Counted from the first letter of the stretch, positions 17,358 through 26,932 are shown. The stretch is 64,000 nucleotides of DNA from Chryseobacterium paridis (GCF_016595215.1 NZ_JAENHK010000007.1:310001-374000), one strand, 5' to 3'. Made by a program: numbers and translations. Notes: a model not told the origin generated them from the letters alone.

Positions 17358-18800
17358 TTATAGCAATAGCTTAAATGGTCCTTCAAAAGTGGTTTCAAAG
17401 GAATCTAAAATCTTTCCATTTTCATCGTATACCCCAATGATCATATTTTGCTTTGAAAATCTTATTTCTTCCTCTGGAAATGTAATGTTAATATTTCCTT
17501 TTAATATCTGATCTCCTTTCAAGACAATTTGCTTTGGACCAAAAAATGTAATCTCTCCATTTTTCGGGCTCACCACCTTAATGGTCAATACCTTTCTCTC
17601 ATTGGTTTTATTCAGGAATGTATAAATAAAGGTGTTTGTTATTTTCCCGTTTTTAGTAAAAAATGTTGAACCGGCAGGTTTGATAAATTTAGCTTCCATC
17701 GATCCGCGATCATACATGAGGAATCCAAGAAATCCAATTAGTAAAGCAAGAAAGACTGTTGTCACTTTCATTCTTGAAGTAAATGTGAATTTTGATTGAT
17801 TTTCGATTTCAGCTTCTGTTGCATAACGGACCAATCCTTTAGGAAGACCCACCTTTTCCATAATCTCATCACAAGCATCGATACATGCAGTACAGTTGAT
17901 GCACTCCAATTGTTGTCCGTTTCTGATGTCAATCCCTGTCGGGCAAACTACCACACATTGCTGGCAATCAATGCAATCTCCTTTTCCAGATGATTTTCTG
18001 TCTTCTCCTTTTCTCCATTTAGAGCGATTTTCACCACGTTTAAAATCATAATATACATTGATGGTCTGTTTGTCAATTAAAACTCCCTGTAATCTTCCAT
18101 AAGGACACACCAAAGTACATACCTGCTCACGAAGCCATGCAAATGTAAAATAGAAGACTGCTGTAAAAGAAAGCATTACAATAAACTTTAATGAGTGCTC
18201 TGCGGGACCTTCACTCATGATTTTGAAAACCTCTTTGTATCCGACGATGTACATAAACATAAAGTGACTGATCACTAATGAGATCAGTATAAATACCGAC
18301 CATTTCAGTCCTTTTTTCCTAATCTTTTCTACATCCCATTCCTGACGATCCAGTTTCATTTGTTTATTTCGATCCCCTTCGATCCAGTATTCTATTTTTC
18401 TGAATACCATTTCCATAAATAGAGTCTGAGGACAAAGCCATCCACAGAATATCCGTCCAAAAACCACAGTAAAAAGCATGACAAAGATGACGGAAGTAAC
18501 AGCTCCCAATGCCAAAATAAAAAAGTCCTGTAAATAAAATGGCTGGCCTACAATGAAAAATTTTCTATCAATAACATTGATAAGTAGGAATGGATTGCCA
18601 TTGATCTTTACAAAGGGGAGCGCAAAAAATAAAGTAAGCAACAGATAGCTTGTATAATTTCTGTAGTTAGTGTATTTCCCCTTAGGTTTTCTAGGGAATA
18701 CCCATTTTCTTTTTCCGGTATCATCCATAGTTCCTACCGAATTTCTAAAAGCTTCATTTTCTACAATTGGAGCTTTTATAGGATTGGTTTCTGTGTTCAT
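17358..18800 (-). CDS. ccoG: cytochrome c oxidase accessory protein CcoG
   Basis: A membrane iron-sulfur protein (RdxA/FixG family) that acts as a cupric reductase during copper delivery to cbb3-type cytochrome oxidase. Several transmembrane helices lie in the first half, including the FCGWLCPQ and CTLVCPYGRLQG motifs. A double 4Fe-4S ferredoxin region follows at about 270-312 (CIDCQQCVVVCP, then CINCTACIDACD), and the periplasmic Ig-like FixG C-terminal domain at about 375-475. The length of 480 residues is normal. The oxidase genes ccoNOP are not in this window. Confidence 0.96.
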   Translation of the reverse strand: MNTETNPIKAPIVENEAFRNSVGTMDDTGKRKWVFPRKPKGKYTNYRNYTSYLLLTLFFALPFVKINGNPFLLINVIDRKFFIVGQPFYLQDFFILALGAVTSVIFVMLFTVVFGRIFCGWLCPQTLFMEMVFRKIEYWIEGDRNKQMKLDRQEWDVEKIRKKGLKWSVFILISLVISHFMFMYIVGYKEVFKIMSEGPAEHSLKFIVMLSFTAVFYFTFAWLREQVCTLVCPYGRLQGVLIDKQTINVYYDFKRGENRSKWRKGEDRKSSGKGDCIDCQQCVVVCPTGIDIRNGQQLECINCTACIDACDEIMEKVGLPKGLVRYATEAEIENQSKFTFTSRMKVTTVFLALLIGFLGFLMYDRGSMEAKFIKPAGSTFFTKNGKITNTFIYTFLNKTNERKVLTIKVVSPKNGEITFFGPKQIVLKGDQILKGNINITFPEEEIRFSKQNMIIGVYDENGKILDSFETTFEGPFKLLL

Positions 18801-19100
18801 TCTTTCTATTTAATGTCAACCTAAATAATTTCTTATTTCAAGGTTATTTCCTATTTAATAATTTCGTTGACTTTCTTACTGCAAAGCTCTTAATTAAAAG
18901 AATTTATTACTAATAGTATATACTTACGAAATAGGACAATTAAGACATTTTTATGATATGAAGAAAGAAGATGATATGTTATAGAAATATGCCATAATTC
19001 GAATTCAATATGATTTTTTAATTATTTTCTCAATTTGAGAGAATATAATTTGAATTTTATTTCTTCATGTTGTACATTGTGGGCATTAAATGAAAAGGAA
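18801..19100. other. divergent intergenic region, ccoG / SMP-30 gene
   Basis: A 300-base AT-rich region with no ORF. Two short palindromes could be operators: TACTAATAGTA at 18908-18918 and TCTCAATTTGAGA at 19028-19040, the latter 60 bases before the lipoprotein start codon. No perfect TAnnTTTG box was found on either strand. Confidence 0.4.
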
Positions 19101-19994
19101 ATGAAAAATCTCTTTAAAATAGGGTGGATTGGTTTGGTTTTAGTATTACTGAGTTGTAAATCAGTAAATTATTCAAATATGTTTTATCACGATATTAAAC
19201 CGCAAAAGATTTCTGATAAATTCGGTTTTACTGAAGGGCCGTCTTCAGATAGAGAGGGGAATGTTTATTTTACTGACCAACCCAATGATAAAATTTATTT
19301 TTGGGATTGGAAAACGAATGAAATTAAAGAATTTCTAAATAAAACAGGGAGAGCAAACGGGACACATTTTGATAAAGATGACAATCTCATTACATGTTCC
19401 GATGATCAGGGAGAAATCTGGAAAATCTCTAAGGATAAAAAAGTTCAGATTTTACTTAAAGGTTTTGAAGGTAGGAGATTAAATGGTCCTAATGATGTCT
19501 GGGGGGATTCTTCTGAAGGGATGTACTTTACTGATCCTTTGTATAAAAGGGATTACTGGGTTAATTTTAAACAGGAAACTCTTCATAAAAGTCTTTATTA
19601 CAGAAGTAAAGATGGAAAAGTTGTTAAGCTTGATACTTTCACACAACCCAATGGTATTGCAGGAAGTGAGAAATATAAAAAGCTATATGTTTCAGACATT
19701 GATGCAGGAAAAACATATGTCTATGATATTTTGGATACAGGAAAACTTTCAGAGAAAAAATTATTTTGTGAAATGGGCTCAGATGGAATGACACTAGACA
19801 AACACGGAAACCTATATTTAACTGGTAAAGGTGTAACTGTATTCAATCGTGAGGGTAAAAAAATCTATCATATTCCAATAGAAGAGGATTGGACTTCAAA
19901 CGTAACATTCGGGGGAAAGCATAATGATGTTTTATTTATTACTGCTTCAAAGTCAGTTTATATTTTGCCAACAAGAGTCAAGGGAACAAAATAG
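19101..19994 (+). CDS. SMP-30/gluconolactonase-like lipoprotein
   Basis: A six-bladed beta-propeller hydrolase of the SMP-30/gluconolactonase/LRE family, probably lactonase-like. Family motifs are visible: FTEGPSSDREGNVYFTD, RLNGPNDVWGD, YFTDPLY and PNGIAGS, which carry the metal-binding Glu, Asn and Asp positions. The ATG at 19101 gives a lipoprotein signal peptide with Cys19 (VLLSCKS), so the enzyme is membrane-anchored outside the cytoplasm. An upstream ATG at 19035 would spoil the signal peptide. Substrate unknown. It is followed by its own terminator. Confidence 0.9.
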   Translation: MKNLFKIGWIGLVLVLLSCKSVNYSNMFYHDIKPQKISDKFGFTEGPSSDREGNVYFTDQPNDKIYFWDWKTNEIKEFLNKTGRANGTHFDKDDNLITCSDDQGEIWKISKDKKVQILLKGFEGRRLNGPNDVWGDSSEGMYFTDPLYKRDYWVNFKQETLHKSLYYRSKDGKVVKLDTFTQPNGIAGSEKYKKLYVSDIDAGKTYVYDILDTGKLSEKKLFCEMGSDGMTLDKHGNLYLTGKGVTVFNREGKKIYHIPIEEDWTSNVTFGGKHNDVLFITASKSVYILPTRVKGTK

Positions 19995-20384
19995 AATATG
20001 ATCAATTAATATAATTACAGTAGATCGCTATATAGTGATCTACTGTTTAATTTATGGTGTATAAAATTCATGTAATCAATCAGATAATGTTGTATTATTA
20101 TATATTTTATTCATAGGGCTTTGAATTTATTTCTATTTATTTATTTCTTTAATTGAAATTATTCATTTGTTTGTAAATTTTGTGAAATTATTTAAGTTAA
20201 TTATGAAAATGTTAATAATGAGTATTGTTTATTGTTGATTTTGTGATTTTTGTGTTGATTTTTTCGCTTTTTTTGTAAAGTATTTAAAGGCCTAACAAAA
20301 TATTTAAAATATGATGTATTGTTTACTTGTAATTATATTTTTTATATAAAATCCATATAAATCACAACCGTTTAAATTATAGAT
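19995..20384. other. 390-base gene-free region
   Basis: It holds the terminator hairpin at 20018-20050 and then a strongly AT-rich, T-rich upstream region of the protease gene at 20385. TATATTTT at 20334-20341 is a one-mismatch -10 candidate. Nothing else was recognised. Confidence 0.5.
20018..20050 (+). terminator. intrinsic terminator of the SMP-30 gene
   Basis: CAGTAGATC / GATCTACTG arms, extended by three inner pairs to a four-base loop, followed by TTTAATTTA. Confidence 0.75.
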
Positions 20385-23066
20385 ATGAAATTTTACTTAT
20401 TAATTGCACTGTCAATGATCCCTTTTTTAGGGTCTTCACAGTGGACAAAAACAGAGCTGCGGTCTCAGAGTGTTAAAAAAACTCAAGAAAAGTTGCAGTT
20501 TGCTGGTCTGTATTCATTAGATACAAATCTTTTGAAACAAAATCTGAAAGGAGCGTCCTCCCGGTCTTCAGGAGGGAAAGGAGTTGTTGTTTCAATTCCT
20601 GGTGTTGATGGGAAGCTAGAAAGATACCAGGTTTGGGAATACTCTAATATGGCTCCTGAGTTGCAGGAAAAATATCCGGACATAAAATCATATGTGGGGA
20701 TAGGTATTGAAGATCGTTCGGCTTATTTAAGATTTAGTCTTTCCCCGGTAGGTTTTTCATCAATGATCACAAGATCTGGTGTTTCTGAATTTATTGAGCC
20801 TTATTCTCAGGACAGAACTGTTTATGTGGTTTTTGATTCAAAAGCGAGACAAAATCAAGAAATAGAACCTTTTAAGTGTTCCACACCTGAAGGACTAGGG
20901 AATAAATCTACAGGAAGTAAAAATAATGCTGTCAACAAAAAAGCAGCAGGTTTTAACACTTTTAGATTGGCAATGTCCTGTACCGGTGAATATGCACAAT
21001 ATCATTTAACGGCTGCAGGAACACCTGCAAATGCAACGGATGCACAGAAAAAAGCAGTTGTATTGGCTGCGATGAATACGACATTAACCCGTTTAAATGG
21101 CTTGTTTGAAAAAGATTTATCTGTTCATTTCAATTTAATTGCAAATAATGATGTTCTTATTTTTTTAAACGCTGCTTCTGATCCATACAATAATGGAGGT
21201 CCGGGTGAAGCTCAAACTCAGATCTCGGCACGTATTCCCGCTCAGGATTATGATATGGGGCATTTATTAGACAAAAAAAATGGGAATGGCCAAGCTGGAG
21301 ATATTGGAGTTATTTGTGATGATAATGCTAAAGCAGAAGGATGGACAGCTCATAATTTCCCGGAAGGAGATAAGTTTGATATCGACTATGTAGCTCATGA
21401 AATGGGGCATCAAATGGGAGCTAATCATACATTTACACTTTATAATGCAAGTAATACAGATGATTCTTTAGTAGAGCCAGGTAGTGGTTCCACGATTATG
21501 GCATATACCGGGATAATGGGTGGAAATAGTGATGTGCAGTTTAATTCTTTTGATTATTTCCATGCATTTAATCTTAAGGAAATCAAAGATTTCATCAACG
21601 GGGTTGCATGTGGTGTAAATGTTCCATTTGCAAATCCTGCACCTTCAGTTAATGCAGGAGCTGATTATACAATTCCTAAATCAACACCATTTGTATTAAA
21701 AGGGACAACTACAGATGCTAATTCTGCTTCTTATACGTATACATGGGAACAAATGGATTCTGGAGCTACACAAACCGGAACTGTTAACTCTCTTGCTTAT
21801 GCTACAAAACCTGCAGGACCCACTTTCAGATCTTTACCACCGATAAGCGCACCTGTAAGATATTTTCCTGATTTTAATAAAGTGTTGGCTGGGGTATTTT
21901 CAACCCGTTGGGAATCTCTATCAAGTGTTGCAAGAAATCTGAATTTTACATGTACCGTAAGAAATAACCATCCTACTGCTCCTCAGACGAACAAAGATGA
22001 GGCGGTAGTAACCATAAATGCCGCCGCCGGACCATTTAAGGTTACTGCTCCTATATTTGGACAGTCGACTAGCTCTGGAAATGCAGTTAATATAACATGG
22101 GATGTTGCAGGTACAACACAAGCTCCTGTAAGTACAGCTAATGTAAATATTAAATTATCTACAGATGGAGGCCAGACATTTACAACTGTTTCTACGAATA
22201 CCCCTAACGATGGTAGCGAACAGGTTACGATTCCGGCGGGCTCTACATCAGCAAATGCTTATATTTTGATAGAAGCAGTAGGGAATATTTATTACGCAGT
22301 AAGCCCAAGTTTTGTAATTGATTATAATGTTACGGGTGAAACATGTACTACATATACATACAATGGAGGAGCTATTAACATAACTGATGGGCCTGGAGGT
22401 ACTGATATTTCTTCACCTAAGATTGCAATCCCCTTAAATGTAAACAATACAGGAACTATTACCAAAATTAAAGTAACTCCTACAATTGCGCATACAAATG
22501 TCAGAGATTTAGCTATTGGTATCGAAAGTCCGGCCGGTTCGTCAGCTTTGATTTGGAATAGACAATGTAATAATAAATCTGGTATTACGGCAACATTTAG
22601 TGATGCTGGGAATGCTGTGGCATGTAATTCGCCGATACAAGGTGAAACATTATCGAATGAATCTTTAGCAATTTTTAAAGGACATAAGGCACAAGGGGAA
22701 TGGAAACTGTTTGCTTCAGATAATAATGCAGGTAATGTTGGTACGATTAACTCTTGGTCACTTGAAGTTTGTACAAGAGAAACTCAAAATTTAGGAGTTA
22801 AAGAATCTTCTTCTTCCAAATTAGGAGATGATATTAAAGTATATCCTAATCCAAGTAATGGAAACTTCTTTGTGAAGTCCAGAAATTTATCAGGAGAAGT
22901 TAAAGTCACATTATTGGACTCAAGTGGAAGATTGATCTCTTCTGATTCTTACCAAAGTAATGGAGATTATACAAAAGAATTTAATTTGAATATTCCAAAA
23001 GGAGTATATATTATCAATATCAATTCTTCAAAAGGAGCTTATACTCAAAAATTGATTATTAAATAA
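20385..23066 (+). CDS. secreted reprolysin-like metalloprotease, T9SS type A
   Basis: An 893-residue secreted zinc protease. It has a signal peptide (about 1-18, ending GSSQ), a propeptide-like region, then a metzincin catalytic domain with the extended zinc site HEMGHQMGANH (338-348) and a downstream Met-turn region (STIMAYTG). After this come Ig/fibronectin-like sequence, a proprotein-convertase P domain at about 660-800 (beginning ITDGPGGTDISSP, ending INSWSLEVCT) and a T9SS type A sorting tail at about 818-893 (VYPNPSNGNF...KLIIK). The likely role is extracellular protein degradation after export through the T9SS. It is monocistronic, with a terminator right behind it. Confidence 0.93.
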   Translation: MKFYLLIALSMIPFLGSSQWTKTELRSQSVKKTQEKLQFAGLYSLDTNLLKQNLKGASSRSSGGKGVVVSIPGVDGKLERYQVWEYSNMAPELQEKYPDIKSYVGIGIEDRSAYLRFSLSPVGFSSMITRSGVSEFIEPYSQDRTVYVVFDSKARQNQEIEPFKCSTPEGLGNKSTGSKNNAVNKKAAGFNTFRLAMSCTGEYAQYHLTAAGTPANATDAQKKAVVLAAMNTTLTRLNGLFEKDLSVHFNLIANNDVLIFLNAASDPYNNGGPGEAQTQISARIPAQDYDMGHLLDKKNGNGQAGDIGVICDDNAKAEGWTAHNFPEGDKFDIDYVAHEMGHQMGANHTFTLYNASNTDDSLVEPGSGSTIMAYTGIMGGNSDVQFNSFDYFHAFNLKEIKDFINGVACGVNVPFANPAPSVNAGADYTIPKSTPFVLKGTTTDANSASYTYTWEQMDSGATQTGTVNSLAYATKPAGPTFRSLPPISAPVRYFPDFNKVLAGVFSTRWESLSSVARNLNFTCTVRNNHPTAPQTNKDEAVVTINAAAGPFKVTAPIFGQSTSSGNAVNITWDVAGTTQAPVSTANVNIKLSTDGGQTFTTVSTNTPNDGSEQVTIPAGSTSANAYILIEAVGNIYYAVSPSFVIDYNVTGETCTTYTYNGGAINITDGPGGTDISSPKIAIPLNVNNTGTITKIKVTPTIAHTNVRDLAIGIESPAGSSALIWNRQCNNKSGITATFSDAGNAVACNSPIQGETLSNESLAIFKGHKAQGEWKLFASDNNAGNVGTINSWSLEVCTRETQNLGVKESSSSKLGDDIKVYPNPSNGNFFVKSRNLSGEVKVTLLDSSGRLISSDSYQSNGDYTKEFNLNIPKGVYIININSSKGAYTQKLIIK

Positions 23067-23086
23067 GCTTTAATATTGTTATAAAA

Positions 23087-23123
23087 AATAATGACCCATA
23101 TAATATATGGGTCATTATTTTTT
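23087..23123. terminator. bidirectional terminator
   Basis: A 14-bp perfect stem AATAATGACCCATA / TATGGGTCATTATT with a five-base loop. It has a T run on the plus side and an A run on the other, serving the protease gene and the convergent helicase gene. Confidence 0.9.
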
Positions 23124-23144
23124 ATTTTAAATGATTGAGTCCTG

Positions 23145-24452
23145 TTAATAGGCTACTTCCATCTTTACTTTTTTACCTTTCAGTTTTTCGTTGGCCAGTT
23201 TTTTCAATAAAGCATTTACTTTTTTTCTTGAAACCGCAACATAAGAAGTGGTGTCTTTTACTTCAATCAGACCAATATCTTCTTTTTGTAATTCCCCTTT
23301 TTTGATCAAATAACCTACAATATCCACCTTATTGACTTTGTCCTTTTTTCCTGCACTGATATATACCGTTTGAAAAGGTGTTTTTTCAGGAACTTTGTGG
23401 TATCCGGAAACACTTTCTTCAGGCGTATTGCTTTTGATGAAAGGGAACTTTTCTTCCGCAGTCATAATCAAATAAGCGAAACCTTTAGCATTCATTCTGG
23501 CAGTACGTCCATTTCTGTGAATGAAAGCATCTTCTTGTGAAGGAAGTTGATAATGAACAATAGATTCTACTTCAGGAACATCCAATCCACGAGAAGCTAG
23601 ATCGGTAGTAATTAGAATTCTTGCGGAGTCATTTCTGAACTTTAGCAAAGCTCGTTCTCTTTCGTCCTGCTCCATTCCACCATGGAATGTTTCTCTGTCA
23701 ATCCCTTTTTCATGTAAAAGGTCTGAAATACGATCTACTGCTTCACGGTGATTGCAGAAGATCAATGTTCTTTTATTTCCTATTTTACAAATCAAATTAA
23801 AAAGAGTATCCAGTTTTTCCTCAGAAATGGTCATTACTTTCCTTAATTGAATATCAGGTTTTGCTTCGGCCAATTTTAAAAAATCAATTATCTTTTCATT
23901 TTTCAAGCCTGTAAAATATGGGATTTCATCCATTGAGGTGGCTGAAGTTAAAATACGTTGCGCAAGGGCTACTTGAGAGTTAATAATATATTCCATGTCA
24001 TCATGAAATCCCAGTTCTAATGCTTTATCAAATTCATCCAAAACCAATGTCTGGATGGTTTTAGCATCAAAATTTTTATTTCTAAGATGGTAGGCAACTC
24101 TTCCTGGAGTTCCTATTAAGACAGCTGGAGCCTCAATTAGATTATTGACTTCAATTTTTTTATCGTGACCTCCATAGCAAACAGAAACTTTAAAGTCGGT
24201 TCCCATTGCTTTAAAAACCTGTTCGATTTGTAAAGCTAATTCTCTGGCTGGAACTAAAATCAATGCCTGAATTCCTGAAGCATCTTTTTTAAGATTACGA
24301 AGAACAGGAAACAAAAATGCCAAAGTTTTTCCTGAACCGGTAGGGGACAGTAAGATAACGTCGGTATTGTTTTCAGTGGTTTTATAAGTAGATTTCTGCA
24401 TCTGATTCATATCCTGAATCTGCAGTTTTTGATAAATTGATTCTAATTCCAT
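23145..24452 (-). CDS. DbpA-like DEAD-box RNA helicase
   Basis: An ATP-dependent RNA helicase. The Walker A motif SPTGSGKT is at 36-43, motif Ia is PARELA, motif III is SAT at 170-172, and motif VI is HRNGRTARM. Motif II reads DEFD (139-142) instead of DEAD, a variant also seen in relatives. The C-terminal 70 residues (from about 365) match the DbpA RNA-binding domain, which in E. coli targets 23S rRNA helix 92, so a role in large-subunit assembly is likely. At 435 residues it is slightly short, because the N-terminal Q motif (MNQMQKSTY) sits close to the start. A -10 box lies almost at the start codon, beside a heptamer repeat array. Confidence 0.93.
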   Translation of the reverse strand: MELESIYQKLQIQDMNQMQKSTYKTTENNTDVILLSPTGSGKTLAFLFPVLRNLKKDASGIQALILVPARELALQIEQVFKAMGTDFKVSVCYGGHDKKIEVNNLIEAPAVLIGTPGRVAYHLRNKNFDAKTIQTLVLDEFDKALELGFHDDMEYIINSQVALAQRILTSATSMDEIPYFTGLKNEKIIDFLKLAEAKPDIQLRKVMTISEEKLDTLFNLICKIGNKRTLIFCNHREAVDRISDLLHEKGIDRETFHGGMEQDERERALLKFRNDSARILITTDLASRGLDVPEVESIVHYQLPSQEDAFIHRNGRTARMNAKGFAYLIMTAEEKFPFIKSNTPEESVSGYHKVPEKTPFQTVYISAGKKDKVNKVDIVGYLIKKGELQKEDIGLIEVKDTTSYVAVSRKKVNALLKKLANEKLKGKKVKMEVAY

Positions 24453-24456
24453 TTTG

Positions 24457-24464
24457 CAAAGATA
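24457..24464 (-). promoter_or_regulatory. -10 box of the helicase gene (TATCTTTG)
   Basis: A perfect TAnnTTTG on the minus strand ending only four bases before the ATG, so the transcript would be leaderless or nearly so. Its -33 zone falls within the heptamer array. Confidence 0.6.
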
Positions 24465-24473
24465 GTGATTTTG

Positions 24474-24618
24474 GGTGGTAGGTTGAAGGTGATAGGTTGC
24501 AGGTGTAAGGGAGTTGAAAGTTGAAAGTTGAAAGTTGAAAGTTGAAAAGGTTATTAGTTATTAGTTATTAGTTATTAGTTATTAGTTATTAGTTATTAGT
24601 TATTAGTTATTAGTTATT
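24474..24618. repeat. three-tier heptanucleotide tandem repeat array
   Basis: All parts have a 7-bp period. 24474-24508 holds five degenerate units (GGTGGTA, GGTTGAA, GGTGATA, GGTTGCA, GGTGTAA). 24513-24547 holds five exact GTTGAAA units. 24551-24613 holds nine exact TTATTAG units and is followed by a partial TTATT. It lies between the divergent promoters of the helicase and rpsA. Confidence 0.95.
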
Positions 24619-24738
24619 GCGACGATTTATGTTGTTGATGTCCTTTTCGTTAATCTTTCAATTTTTAAATCCTTCAATCTTTTAATAATGAGTTTGACAG
24701 TCAATGATTTATGTCTGATATTGTAATGGTGAAAAATA

Positions 24739-24768
24739 TTGTTTATTTAAATAAAATTCGTACATTTG
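24739..24768 (+). promoter_or_regulatory. rpsA promoter
   Basis: TTG (24739-24741), 19 bases, then TACATTTG (24761-24768). This is the best full match to the Bacteroidota sigma-factor consensus in the window. It implies a leader of about 115 bases. Confidence 0.85.
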
Positions 24769-24890
24769 CACCCACTTTTTGTGGTCAAGGTTTGAAAAGG
24801 TAAATTATTAAAAATTAATTACTTCCGTATTTTTTAAATCCACATTTATTCAAACCATTAAAAAAGAAGGAATACAAATTTTATTAGAAA
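24769..24890 (+). promoter_or_regulatory. structured rpsA 5' leader
   Basis: A long untranslated leader for S1. A CCAC-TTTTT-GTGG hairpin (about 24772-24784) is followed by GGTTTGAA (24789-24796), which can pair perfectly with TTCAAACC (24849-24856). Autoregulation by S1 is plausible by analogy with rpsA in E. coli, but the structure here is different and untested. Confidence 0.5.
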
Positions 24891-26687
24891 ATGTCAAAAG
24901 AGACAAATTCAGCAGAGGTTTTATTAAACCAAAACGTAGCACCAGAACAATTTGATTGGGATTCTTTCGAATCAGGTCTTGATGCAGATGCAAGAAAAGA
25001 AAAAAGTGACTTAGAAGAAATCTACAACGGATCTCTAAACAGCCTAAACGATAACGACGTTTTGATTGGTAGAGTTGTAAGATTAACTGATAAAGAAGCT
25101 ATCGTAGACATCAACTTCAAATCTGAAGGTGTTATTTCTCTTAACGAATTCCGTTACAACCAAGGCCTAAGTGTAGGTGATGAGGTAGAAGTAATGGTTG
25201 ACAGAAGAGAAGACAAAACTGGACAATTACAATTATCTCACAGAAAAGCTAGAACGCTTAAAGCTTGGGATAGAGTAAACGAACTTCACGAAACTGGAGA
25301 AATCGTTAACGGTTTTGTGAAATCAAGAACTAAAGGAGGTATGATCGTTGACGTACACGGAATCGAAGCATTCTTACCTGGTTCTCAAATTGATGTTAAG
25401 CCAATTAAAGATTACGATCAGTTCGTAGGTAAAACTATGGAGTTCAAAGTTGTGAAAATCAACCCTGAGTTCAAAAACGTAGTTGTATCTCACAAGGCAT
25501 TGATCGAAGCAGATATCGAAGGTCAGAAAAAAGAAATCATCGCTCAACTTGAAAAAGGACAAGTTCTTGAAGGAACTGTTAAGAACATTACTTCTTACGG
25601 TGTATTCATTGACTTAGGAGGTGTAGATGGATTGATCCACATTACAGACCTTTCTTGGTCTAGAGTGAACCACCCATCTGAAATCTTAGAAGATGGACAA
25701 ACTGTAAAAGTTGTTATCCTTGATTTTGATGATGAGAAAACAAGAATCCAATTAGGTATGAAGCAATTAGAAGCTCATCCTTGGGATGCTCTTTCTGCTG
25801 ACATGAAAGTTGGAGACAAAGTAAAAGGAAAAGTAGTAGTTCTTGCTGACTATGGTGCATTCGTAGAAATTGCTCCAGGTGTAGAAGGATTGATCCACGT
25901 TTCTGAAATGTCTTGGTCTACTCACTTGAGATCTGCTGGTGATTTTGTAAAAGTAGGTGACGAAGTTGAAGCTGAAGTACTTACTTTAGATAGAGAAGAT
26001 AGAAAAATCTCTCTAGGTATGAAACAATTATCTAAAGATCCTTGGGAAAATATCGAAGCTAAGTATCCAGTTGGATCTCAGCACGTAGGAACTGTAAGAA
26101 ATTTCACTAACTTTGGTGTATTCGTAGAGCTAGAAGAAGGTATCGATGGTTTAATCTACATCTCTGATCTTTCTTGGACTAAGAAAATCAAGCATCCATC
26201 TGAGTTCTGTGCAGTTGGTGATAAATTAGATGTTGTAGTTCTAGAATTAGACATCCAGGCTAGAAGATTATCTCTAGGTCACAAACAACTTCAAGAAAAC
26301 CCTTGGGATAAATTTGAAACTAAATATGCTGAAGGAACTGTACACGCTGGTAAAGCTGTAGAAGTACACGATAAAGGTGCTTCTGTACAATTCGAAGATG
26401 CTGAGGTTGAAGCATTCTGTCCTTCAAGATTATTAGAGAAAGAAGATGGATCTAAAATCAAAAAAGGTGAAGATGCTGAATTCAAAGTAATTGAATTCAA
26501 CAAAGAATTCAAAAGAGTAGTAGTATCTCACACAGGTATCTTCAGAGACGAAGAAAAGAAAAATGTAAAAGAATCTAACAACAGATCTAATACTACTTCT
26601 TCATCTTCTTCTAACGAAGAAAGATCAACTCTTGGAGATATTGATGCATTAGCAGAATTGAAAAGAAAAATGGAAGAAGGTAAATAA
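24891..26687 (+). CDS. rpsA: 30S ribosomal protein S1
   Basis: An RNA-binding ribosomal protein that recruits mRNA to the small subunit. This matters especially in Bacteroidota, where Shine-Dalgarno pairing is weak. Six S1 (OB-fold) domains are visible at about 52-117, 132-200, 215-282, 300-369, 385-455 and 472-540; repeats 3-5 are best conserved (for example YGVFIDLGGVDGLIHITDLSW). The acidic N-terminus and Ser/Asn-rich C-terminus are normal for the phylum, as is the length of 598 residues. A strong promoter lies upstream and a GAAA-loop terminator follows. Confidence 0.98.
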   Translation: MSKETNSAEVLLNQNVAPEQFDWDSFESGLDADARKEKSDLEEIYNGSLNSLNDNDVLIGRVVRLTDKEAIVDINFKSEGVISLNEFRYNQGLSVGDEVEVMVDRREDKTGQLQLSHRKARTLKAWDRVNELHETGEIVNGFVKSRTKGGMIVDVHGIEAFLPGSQIDVKPIKDYDQFVGKTMEFKVVKINPEFKNVVVSHKALIEADIEGQKKEIIAQLEKGQVLEGTVKNITSYGVFIDLGGVDGLIHITDLSWSRVNHPSEILEDGQTVKVVILDFDDEKTRIQLGMKQLEAHPWDALSADMKVGDKVKGKVVVLADYGAFVEIAPGVEGLIHVSEMSWSTHLRSAGDFVKVGDEVEAEVLTLDREDRKISLGMKQLSKDPWENIEAKYPVGSQHVGTVRNFTNFGVFVELEEGIDGLIYISDLSWTKKIKHPSEFCAVGDKLDVVVLELDIQARRLSLGHKQLQENPWDKFETKYAEGTVHAGKAVEVHDKGASVQFEDAEVEAFCPSRLLEKEDGSKIKKGEDAEFKVIEFNKEFKRVVVSHTGIFRDEEKKNVKESNNRSNTTSSSSSNEERSTLGDIDALAELKRKMEEGK

Positions 26688-26710
26688 TCCTTAACCATTT
26701 ATGAATATGA

Positions 26711-26737
26711 AGCCACTCGAAAGAGTGGCTTTTTTTA
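26711..26737 (+). terminator. rpsA terminator
   Basis: AGCCACTC / GAGTGGCT stem closed by a GAAA tetraloop, followed by seven T. Confidence 0.93.
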
Positions 26738-26932
26738 TGGCTAATTATTACTTTTTCAATGAGAATACGTAGGATTTTGATATAATTTAAGGGTGTGTGA
26801 TATATTTTATGAATGATAAAAACACTTATGAATGCTTATAAATCACGTGTATTATTATTTTTATATAATAAATCTAATTAAAATGATTTTTGATTGGTAA
26901 ATATTTGTAAATTAGCGGCTTTGTTAACGTAT

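Larger units (their letters stand above)
24453..24890. other. 438-base divergent region, helicase / rpsA
   Basis: From left to right it contains the helicase -10 box (24457-24464), the three-part heptamer array (24474-24618), about 120 bases of plain AT-rich sequence, the rpsA promoter (24739-24768) and the rpsA leader (24769-24890). There is no gene. Confidence 0.8.

Noticed and set aside
23145..24452. Damaged helicase because motif II reads DEFD
   Set aside because: All other motifs are intact and the DbpA RNA-binding tail is complete. DExD variants are functional in the family.
24513..24613. Possible CRISPR-like array
   Set aside because: The repeat units are seven bases long and directly adjacent, with no spacers and no cas genes. 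It is a simple tandem repeat.
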